Shown here: positions 1 to 7,249 of the stretch, one piece after another
Numbering within the stretch: position 1 is the first letter of the stretch
Layout of the letters: every line of letters begins with the position of its first letter
NCBI GenBank assembly: GCA_009602725.1
Contig: WELB01000114.1
Coordinates: 267,262 to 282,932 of the forward strand
Origin: Spirogloea muscicola
Taxonomy: Eukaryota > Streptophyta > Zygnematophyceae > Spirogloeales > Spirogloeaceae
Length of the DNA: 15,671 bases
Reading direction: 5' to 3'
Made by a program: the position numbers and the translations under genes
The notes under the pieces: generated by a model
What the model was told of the DNA's origin: nothing
Database searches by the model: none
Seen by the model: the letters and a program-made list of their open reading frames with translations, nothing else

Positions 1-133
<133 letters not shown>

Positions 134-221
134 TACTCGCTCGGCGGCGGCGGTGGCAGCGCCGGCGAGCGAGTAGGCGCGCAGGGCCGAAGGCGGGCGG
201 GCCGCTGCCCGCGCCGCAGCC

Positions 222-1109
222 ATGAAGTACAGCAGCCGTAAGTGCCTGAGTGCCGCCGCCGCAACGCCCGCACCAGCCGCCGTGATGGCCGCCGGCATTG
301 CAGGCGCTCGGCGCGGGCGGGGCCTGAGCCGCCGCTCGCGAGCTGCGCAGGCGTGAGCTCGTCGCGGCGCAAGTCCCGGAAGGCCTACTTCACCGCGCCC
401 TCCAGCGAGCGCCGCATCCTCATGAGCGCCTCCCTCTCCTCCGAGCTGCGCACGAAGCACAACGTGAGCGCCGCTCCTTGCTGTGGCCGCCATGAGACGG
501 TCGTGGCGGGGCTTTGATGGGTGCGGCGCTGACCAGGCGCCTCCGGAGTGGCGCAGGTGCGGTCGGTGCCCATCCGCAAGGACGACGAGGTCCAGGTGGT
601 GCGCGGCTCGTACAAGGGCCGGGAGGGCAAGGTGGTGCAGGTGTACCGCCGCAAGTGGGTCATTGAGGTGGAGCGCATCACGCGCGAGAAGGTCAACGGT
701 ATGCACACCGCTGCCTCGGCATCCATGTCTACTGTAGTCACTCTACTTGTGATTAACTTGTAGTCAACTGTAGTTACTGTTTATGTCTCCTCCCCGCCCT
801 CCTGGTGCCTCTCAGCCTTCCCTTACATCGTTTGCGCTCTCGAGGCTGCCATAGAGCCTTGGCGCTCTGGCCAAGGTTGGCAGTGAGCTGCATGGGGTCC
901 TCACTTGGCACACTTGGATCGTGGGTTCCCCTGCAGGCGCGACTGTGAACGTGGGCCTGCACCCGTCCAAGGTGATCGTCACGAAGCTCAAGCTGGACAA
1001 GGACCGCAAAGCGCTGCTGGAGCGCAAGGGCAAGGGCCGCGGCGCAGACAAGGGCAAGGGCAAGTACTCGGCCGACACGGTCGACCAGCCCATGCAGGAT
1101 GTGGACTAG
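222..1109 (+). CDS. RPL26: 60S ribosomal protein L26 (uL24), 4 exons
   Basis: Cytosolic large-subunit protein uL24, which binds 23S/25S-type rRNA near the exit tunnel. The exons are 222-237, 351-463, 557-698 and 937-1109, all with GT-AG introns. They join in phases 1, 0 and 1 to give 147 aa plus TAG, the usual length for plant L26. The protein starts [19 protein letters not shown], very close to the plant N-terminus, and carries the KOW-type core ([18 protein letters not shown], then [18 protein letters not shown]) and the conserved [20 protein letters not shown] segment. The start is fixed by exon 1, which encodes only MKYSS plus one base of Arg. The 5' leader is 134-221, GC-rich, with no recognisable promoter. 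Intron 3 has short TGTAGT-type repeats. Splicing is inferred from sequence, not transcripts, but the identity is secure. Confidence 0.96.
731..776 (+). repeat. Short TGTAGT-type direct repeats in RPL26 intron 3
   Basis: TGTAGTCA occurs at 733-740 and 759-766, and ACTGTAGT at 731-738 and 767-774, within an AT-richer patch of the intron. No function is claimed. This may simply be intronic low complexity. Confidence 0.5.
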
Positions 1110-2629
1110 CCGGCGGCGCCTTGCTGCCGCATCGCCCACGCTGCCGGCGAGGGCAGCCCGCTGCTACTACTTCCTGCCTGGAAGCTACCTTTCACTATAC
1201 TTTTCAGGCGTCGTCGCCATCCTCCTTTCATTGATTCCGCCCTCCTTGCGTAAAACTCAATCTCGATGCGATAGATCTCGCTGCACTGCTAGTCATCATG
1301 GTGTCGTGGCTTCCTTGGACCTTTCAATGTCGGCATGTTGCGGGCTTCTGCATTGAGTCCAGGTTTAGGCCGCCAGGCGGCCGCGGAGGGTCATGTCAAG
1401 TCAGAGCTCCTGTATTGCGTTGTCCTGGGCTGTTGAGTTGGGGCGTGTGACGTTGCAGTGTCATCCTGGCATGTCCAGGTGGTGTCTCGTTGAAATTGAC
1501 AACAAGGTCACTTGCTGGTTGGGTTGTTCAGCTCGTCGTGATTCTCGATTTCGGCCCGCTGCGAACTGTCATCAGAACTTCGCAGTACGCCGTAGCATGA
1601 TAAAGGCAACCTCGCCACATGACCACAAGAGCACAGGATTGCTTTCATAAGATTGTCTTCTGCAGGTTTTGATAAGGTCAGCGTGAAGTTAGTCTGACGT
1701 GCAGCAGGCTCGGATGCAAAGCACAAGTGGAGGTTTAAGCGGGCAGTGTGAACTGCAGAAGGTATATGCATCTCATCTTGACAACATTTTGCTTGTTTCA
1801 AAATATGATAATCATGTGCAAGCCCACAATGGTGTAGACAGTCTTGAGGGTCTCAAGCCTCGCATTGAATGCGTGCTCATGCTTGGATCTCCCTGTAGGC
1901 TGGCCTCTTCCTACTCCAGGCAGCCATTTTGTTAGACAACCTGAAAGAAGCCTGTCACTGCCTTGACACTGAGTTGCATTTTGAATGCGTGGTTCTGCTT
2001 GGAAAGAACTTCAAGGCGTTACAGATACACTTAGAAGAGTACAATGATCAGACTGCAGAGGGCCCACTTGGCGCAGCGGCGCTTAAGATTGATGGTAGGC
2101 GAGTTTACGCTCATGTGATTTAAATGCATGGCTACCCTGGGCCCCTTGCAAGAGCTGTCTTCCCAGCCCGTGCGTGGACGAATCTCGCCATCGAAGTTAC
2201 TCTGCCTAGACGTTCTGAAGGGAGATGAGGGCGCACGAGCGACTTTGCTCATTGAGCTCATCATTTTGCTATCTCAAATAGCTATCTCAAACAGTGGCTC
2301 GGGGATGGCCGTCCAGCGAGCAGCGCCGCAGGTCACAAAGAAAAGAAGCCTCAATGCAAGGCAGCAGCTGTGAGAGGCTAGCGCAAAAGAATGAACAAGA
2401 CCACAAAGAGCTGCCGAGCGATGAGTGTTCAGTCAAGCCCTTGGTCCCAGGCAGGCCCCGCCGGCAGTCGTCATATGCGCCACTGCCGCTCAGTCTGCTG
2501 AAGGCCAAGGCCGCCTTGAGGCCTAAGTGTGATATGATCCGAGACGCACAGAACCCATGTTTGCGCAAGGTGTGAGCCGGGCGCCTTCCGGCCTGCAAGC
2601 TGCACCTTGTGGCTTGCATCCGTCAGAGC
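1110..2629. other. Gene-poor spacer, RPL26 3' side to Nudix 5' side
   Basis: About 1.5 kb with only short open frames. None of their translations is recognisable, low in stops across introns, or compositionally like the neighbouring exons. It must hold the RPL26 3' UTR and the Nudix promoter and leader. There is a weak internal duplication (TGAATGCGTG followed by TGCTTGGA, near 1866 and 1983). I see no tRNA, transposon ends or splice-compatible conserved exon. A fast-evolving gene or non-coding RNA cannot be excluded by eye. Confidence 0.6.
1866..2006 (+). repeat. Diverged ~25-bp direct repeat
   Basis: Two blocks about 115 bp apart share TGAATGCGTG, a variable 4-base spacer and TGCTTGGA (starting near 1866 and 1983). 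Similarity fades outside the blocks. It could be a remnant of a local duplication or chance. Confidence 0.35.
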
Positions 2630-5600
2630 ATGAGCGGCGAGGCCGAGGAGGACATGGGGAATCTGCGTCGAGGGACCTTCCAGCTGCTGCTGGCCTGCCC
2701 GAGCGGCCTGACCCGAGAGCAGGTTCGCTGCGCCGCGCTTATCTCGCTGCGGTGCTGCACGGGCTTGCGCAGCTCTGGCGAGCTTCGAACCCAATCCCCA
2801 ATCCTGAACTCAGTCGTTCCTGACGCCTAACCCTGGCTGCAAAGGCTGATGTCGACGCCGAGCGACGTTACCAAACCCTGATCCCCTTAAACCCTAGAAA
2901 ACCCTATAATCTCAAACTCCCAAACCCTAACCCTCTAACTCTAAATTCTGCGTGCCCACGACACTGATGGCGTCGGAAGTTGAGTGCCTGTGTTGGCAGG
3001 TCACTGTGGACTTCAGCCCGGCGTACGACCGCGCGCCGCACCCTGACCCCTCGCTGGAGCTCAGCATTGAACAGGTATTGTTGAGCAGCACACCAAGCAT
3101 TGGCCCGTGTCACCTGTGAGCAATTAACCACTTTATTGCTTCCTCGCATCCCTCAGTCTATACAGCTTGCAGTTCACAAGTTGACAAGCTCATGACAGAA
3201 GGTTACACATGCTTCCCGATGATCATCACTGAAATGGCTAGCAACGTTCTTTCACTGCTAAGCAACAGCAGATGGTGCCGGCCGTCGCATGTCTGCTGCC
3301 TTGGTGTGCAGTTGCCCTTCTCCATGGCCGCTTCTTACCTGGCCAGTCAGGACCTCCATTACTCAGCACACGCTGATTTCCATGACTCTGATGCAGACCT
3401 GGAACCAGCGCTGCAAGGAGCAGCCGCACCTCTACAATGGAACAAAGTTTCGGGTAATGTGCTTGAGCACGCAATATCCTGTTGTCTTTGTTAGCCTACA
3501 TCTGGTCACTTATGACAATAATGAATCACATGCGAATATGACCCTTGTATGCAAGTGGACTTTGGGGTGTGTAATCCAGAAATTGAGCAGTACAGAGACA
3601 TGATGAAGTGCAATTGGTGAAGCAGGCTAATATGGGAGAGTCGTGCAGTTGGGATTGACTGAACCAGGGATGAACCTTGCTTACAACAGCGACAGGCTGA
3701 CTCTAGTGTCCAGGCGGGCAGTATGCAGGGAGCACAGTGCTGAAGAGCGTGGACGGTAACGGCATGCATGCCCCAACGCGCGTCTGCCTCAAACTCGGGC
3801 TCACAGACTATCGGTACGCTGGGTGGCCCTTTTGCCACATTTCCTGACCTAATCTCTGCCACCCTGCAGCCTCTTGTCTACAATTCTCAATTTTCACTTG
3901 ATGAGCAAGATGCGCCTGTCTACTTTTTCAAGGTTTGTGAAGAACCTGGTCCTCCAAAGTGAGCAGCCTTAGAGTTCTCGCAGTGATGGTTTGTGTTGCA
4001 CAATATTGCACAGGACGTTTGTTGGGACCAACTTGAGCAGCCGCTGGGAGGAGTTTCTCAGCCCGGGAGGTCAGCAACACAAGTACTACAATACAAGTAA
4101 CAAGTCCACATTGGACTCCTGTTGGAGTGGTTGGCTCCTTCCTCTGCTTGCCTACTTTGGTGTGAGGACAAGCACCTCAATGACTGAATGAAAGCAGAGG
4201 CTGCAAGATGACTTCCGTGCGCTAGAATGCCTTGGAACTGCCTTGGAATACTGGAGCAGAACAGTTTCCCATAAGTCATGGCATGCAGCTATAAGGGAAA
4301 GACCAAGAGTAGGGGAGAAGGCAGCTACTGGAGGTCATGACTGAGCTGTAGCGTTTAATAAAAAGGGTTTTCTTCTGATTGATGAATGCAGATGCTGCAG
4401 AAGAGTGCCGAAACCTGGCCAGCAACCTGGGCAATGGCGCGGTGGTGGAGCTGGCCGATGGCCACCTGCTGGTCCTCCAGCGGGGCTTCAAGGTTGGCGA
4501 ATACCCAGGGGCGCCCGTGTTTCCTGGTGGTCACTCTGAGGTACTTAAGCCTACCGGGTGGGCTTTGTGGTGCTTGTGTGGGCCGAATGGTTGTTGAATG
4601 AGCGCAGCTTAGCTGGTTAGAGGTCCTTGATGCCTGCAATCTGTGCGCTTCACATTGATGTTGCTTATGACCTGCAGATTGCTTGCTGCATGCTTATCAG
4701 ACAAGGTGTCTGATTTAGCTCGTCCACTCGTGGCTCTTGGCCGAGCAAGTCAGAGAATATCTGTCTTCTTTGTGGTGGCCGCCTTTGCACATTGTTCCCT
4801 CGTGCAGAAGAGCTTGGCATCATTAGGTGCTGAAACTGTCCATTTGATTGAACCTACCTATTTGTGTGATCGGTGCTTGCACAGCCCTCTGAGATTGGGA
4901 TCCATGGGCACGTCACAGAAGCCGGGCAGGGGGATGTGCTGCAGCGTCTGATCGTGGACGAGCTCTTTGATGGCATCCTGCGCGAGGTGGTGGAAGAGAC
5001 GGGCTTGCCGCCAAGCTCTCTGGTGCGCCTCATTCTCGACTGATGCCTCTTGTTCTCCATCAACACATCCCTCCATCTGCTCTTCGATTGTCTGCCTTCA
5101 CTTGACAATTATGGCAACAACCTCTAGTGTCATTGCTTCTCACTAAGCATGGGCAGAGCAGGCCGCCACTTGTGAAAGCTGACTGCTTGATATAGAGTAC
5201 CTGGGTGTACTGTCTGGTCTCAGAGTCTGAGCCTTGAGAGCCATTCTGAATGCAAAGGAACCTGGCAGGCAAGCGGCGATAAAATCCTTGACTGCAGCTA
5301 AAGGGAGCAGAGTGCGGGCTAACGGTGGCATAAGGCACAATGGCAGCATGACCTGAGATTCATCGGCATCTCATCTCGAGCTCTGAACCGGCGGCCGACG
5401 GCCTTCTTCTCGCTGCGGTGCTTGCTGAGCGGTCATGAGGCTCTCGAGGCCTACAAGACTGCGGAGCATGGCTTTGAGTCCACGACGCTGCGGCTGGTGA
5501 GCCAGGTGTGCAGATGTCCTCAGACCTGACCAGTGGATCCGGTCGCACCCCAAGGTCGAGCTCTGTGCAAGACTCGGAGCTAGTAGCTGTTGACTCGAAT

Positions 5601-5740
5601 GCCCACGTGCTGTGTAATGGCAGGGCAAGCTGCCAGAGCTGGCGCAGCAAATGCCAGGGTGTCACGAGGGCGGCGCTGCACTCCACGCACTCATGCAACA
5701 TTTCAGAGACCACACGGGGACACCGCTTGCCAACGTCTGA
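2630..5740 (+). CDS. Nudix hydrolase, NUDX9/NUDT22 type, 9 exons
   Basis: Exons: 2630-2722, 3000-3074, 3397-3453, 3722-3813, 4014-4069, 4392-4540, 4885-5022, 5347-5496, 5624-5740. All junctions are GT-AG and in phase, giving 308 aa (Arabidopsis NUDX9 is about the same length). Visible landmarks: FQLLLACPSGL near the N-terminus, VDFSPAYDRAPHPDP (~34-48), LGLTDYRTFVGTNLSS (~98-113), VFPGGHSE (167-174), the Nudix core REVVEETGL (207-215), FIGISSRALNRRPTAFF (225-241) and a C-terminal QMPGCHEGGAAL block. The human relative NUDT22 hydrolyses UDP-glucose to UMP and glucose-1-phosphate in a metal-dependent reaction. I infer a nucleotide-sugar substrate here, unproven. Unlike NUDT22, the RE-x2-EE-x-G core is canonical, so catalysis is plausible. 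No targeting peptide is visible. The start ATG at 2630 begins the family-typical N-terminus. Exon 8 could alternatively end at 5505, adding three residues. Confidence 0.92.
2827..2934 (+). repeat. Degenerate interstitial telomere-like AAACCCT repeats
   Basis: Inside intron 1 of the Nudix gene, AAACCCT occurs at 2873-2879, 2889-2895, 2899-2905 and 2922-2928, followed at once by AACCCT (2929-2934). CCTAACCCT lies at 2826-2834. AAACCCT is the C-strand form of the TTTAGGG telomere repeat of plants and many green algae, and also of the plant 'telo-box' element. The copies are interrupted by short unrelated bases, so it is not an active telomere end. Confidence 0.75.
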
Positions 5741-5756
5741 CTGGCCACTGCCGGTG
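5741..5756. other. 16-nt gap between convergent stop codons
   Basis: The Nudix TGA ends at 5740 on the plus strand, and the RRM-protein TGA occupies 5757-5759 on the minus strand. With only 16 nt between the stops, each mRNA's 3' UTR must be antisense to the neighbour's last coding exon. Confidence 0.85.
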
Positions 5757-6784
5757 TCAGGAACCATTGCCAAGAGCCTGAGCTTCGGCTGCCACCATGG
5801 CGTCCGGCGGCTGCTGCGCTGTACCAGCGTCAGCCGGCGCCTCGTCCTCCTCATCTGAATTGTTGGCGCCTTCCCTCGCCTCTCGAGCAGCAGCATCTCG
5901 AGACCGCACGGCCGACTCAGCCTCCAACCGCTGCCGCTCTGCCTCCTCCTGCTGCTGCTGCTGCTTCTCGAACCACGTGTCCGCGTCCGCCCAAACTGCG
6001 CGCGCAACAGAACAGCAATAGAAATGAGTGACTGAGACATGACACCCACAACGCACTGAGCCTGGTAAAACAAGGGGCCTGGTAAAACATTACTATGCTC
6101 AGTGCATGGCATCTGCTGGGCGTTCACTACGACAGCTTCCATGGGGACGGTGGATAGCCACCGCAGGTGGACGAGGTGAAAGCCCAAAGAGGAAGTGGCA
6201 AATGCAATGGCAGAATGGCTGGGAAGAGGGCCTGAATGAGGACCTGAGGGAGGTGGGGAGGTGGAGGGAGGGAGGAATGAGAAGCAGAGCGATGGGATGC
6301 CTGCCAAATTCTAAAGAGCGGAAGCGTGAGACACGGGAAGGGGAAGTAGAGAATGCCCGAGAGGGAAGTGGGGAGGGAGAGAGAGAGAGAGAGTGATGGC
6401 CCTGCCTGGCTGGTTGGCCCAGCCCTGCTCGCCGCCCTTGATCTTGATGGGCTGCGCGTAGTTCACAGTGAGGACGCGGCCGAAGAGCTCCGCGTTCGCC
6501 ATGTTGTCCATGGCCGCCGCAGCGTCCTCCTTCTCCAGGAACGTCACGAACCCGAAACCCCGGTGCTTTTGCGTGCCCTGCGTCACGGACCCCGCCAAGG
6601 ACGCCAAGCGCAGCTTCCAAGGCTCAGTAATTACTCAGTACTATTCAGTGATGGACATATGGGCCGGCGATGCAAGTGACCGGGCAGCTTACGTGATCCA
6701 GAGGGATGTTGACGTCCTTGATGTCGCCGAACGGGATGAACGCGGCGTGCAGCGAGCCCTCGTTCACGCTCTCCTCCAGGCCAC
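5757..6784 (-). CDS. RRM protein, At1g13690/cyclophilin-E RRM type (5' exon missing)
   Basis: Three exons on the minus strand: 6693-6784, 6406-6577 and 5757-5995, encoding 167 aa. The first encodes [18 protein letters not shown] and then [12 protein letters not shown]. The second has the RNP1 stretch [29 protein letters not shown], then [20 protein letters not shown]. The third has [15 protein letters not shown] and an acidic, Ala/Glu-rich tail. This matches Arabidopsis At1g13690 almost end to end and the RRM of cyclophilin E (PPIE). There is no cyclophilin domain here. The role is RNA binding, probably in nuclear RNA processing, inferred from the family. The donor at 6405 must be GC (CCAG|GCAGGG) to restore QP-V-WADAD. 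The exon carrying the start codon and RNP2 (expected like TLYVG) is not found upstream, near the N at 6857, so the model is 5'-partial. Confidence 0.88.
6000..6405 (-). other. GC-AG intron in the RRM gene
   Basis: On the minus strand the donor is CCAG|GCAGGG (first intron base 6405) and the acceptor CGCGCAG|TTTGG (exon resumes at 5995). Joining gives [15 protein letters not shown], matching the plant [15 protein letters not shown]. The first GT downstream of the conserved coding sequence is about 100 nt away, after low-complexity Ser/Leu/Pro codons. Confidence 0.75.
6377..6393 (+). repeat. (GA)n microsatellite in the RRM-gene intron
   Basis: About 8.5 GA units within a roughly 220-nt purine-rich stretch (about 6170-6393). 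Read on the gene's own strand, the intron is therefore strongly pyrimidine-rich immediately after its GC donor. Confidence 0.85.
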
Positions 6785-6856
6785 CTGGCGCAACGGCGGC
6801 GGCGGCGGCGGCGGTTCCGGCGGCGGCGGGCCTCGCGGCAGGGCCTGGCCGCGGCG

Positions 6857-6857
6857 N
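6857..6857. other. Ambiguous base N
   Basis: This is the only N in the window. It sits in a GGC/GCC-rich tract between the divergent genes, where a collapsed repeat or lost sequence could explain the missing first exons. Confidence 0.95.
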
Positions 6858-6997
6858 GCCGCGTCCGCCGCCCGATGCCCCCATCGGACGGCTCGGCGAT
6901 TGCCCGGGACTCACCGTCAGGAAGTACGCGACCGGGACCGCGAGACAGGCCCCCGTGGGGTAAAGGCGGGCGGGGGGGCCCCCCTGTCGGCGGGGCA

Positions 6998-7059
6998 GCC
7001 GTGCGACGGCCATGCGACGCCTGTGCGACGGGCGCAAGGCGTCGCGCGGCGTCGCACGG
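6998..7059. repeat. 10-bp inverted repeat with related half-sites
   Basis: CCGTGCGACG at 6998-7007 is the exact reverse complement of CGTCGCACGG at 7050-7059. A further GTGCGACG lies at 7023-7030 and ATGCGACG at 7012-7019. It could be a set of binding half-sites or GC-rich coincidence. Confidence 0.55.
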
Positions 7060-7086
7060 GAGCTGACTTGGCGATCGCGCCACAAC

Positions 7087-7122
7087 GGGCGGGGAGGAGG
7101 GAGGGAGGAGGGAGGGAGGGGG
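7087..7122 (+). promoter_or_regulatory. G-run array, potential G-quadruplex
   Basis: Several GGG to GGGGG runs separated by one to four bases fill 7087-7122 on the plus strand, meeting the usual four-run quadruplex pattern. It lies about 100 nt upstream of the B55 poly-Ala exon, in the shared divergent 5' region. Function is inference only. Confidence 0.55.
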
Positions 7123-7205
7123 AACTGCTACCCATTCTCCTGGCCCGCCTCGGCCTGCAGGACCGAGCCGGCCCCCCCCGTCACTCCAAAGCTTCGGCCT
7201 TACCC

Positions 7206-7207
<2 letters not shown>

Positions 7208-7245
<38 letters not shown>

Positions 7246-7249
7246 TGCT
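7208..7249 (+). repeat. GCC/GCT trinucleotide run (Ala14)
   Basis: Twelve GCC codons and two GCT codons are in frame with the conserved B55 start [11 protein letters not shown] and would encode 14 alanines. The reading frame stays open from 7067 but has no ATG. Confidence 0.8.

Larger units (their letters stand above)
6785..7207. promoter_or_regulatory. Head-to-head 5' region of RRM gene and B55 gene
   Basis: These ~420 bp separate divergent genes, so they should hold both promoters. I also expect the first coding exon of the RRM gene and the start codon of B55 in this stretch, but can place neither. It is extremely GC-rich and contains an ambiguous base, GGC/GCC runs, a self-complementary G/C 12-mer (6973-6984), a 10-bp inverted repeat (6998-7007 with 7050-7059) and a G-run array. 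No TATA-like box is evident. Assembly quality here is suspect. Confidence 0.55.

Noticed and set aside
1929-2123. 64-codon open frame in the spacer
   Set aside because: No recognised motif, no splice partner, and neighbouring frames are equally open. Insufficient evidence for a gene.
2967-2969. ATG at 2967 as the Nudix start (MASEVECLCWQ...)
   Set aside because: It is in frame with exon 2 but lacks the family's N-terminal LLL-x-CPSGL segment, which is present at 2630-2722 with a matching phase-0 donor.
5360-6307. 315-codon minus-strand open frame
   Set aside because: It is antisense to Nudix exons 8-9 and crosses RRM-gene exon and intron in a frame other than the conserved one. Composition is Ser/Arg-rich with no family resemblance.
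6917-7000. Candidate first RRM exon ending ...RVLPDG or ...AYFLT at a good GTGAGT donor
   Set aside because: The donor (complement of 6911-6916 area) is attractive and RVLPD-G fits phase 1, but neither translation resembles the expected RNP2 (LYVGG). Kept only as a possibility.
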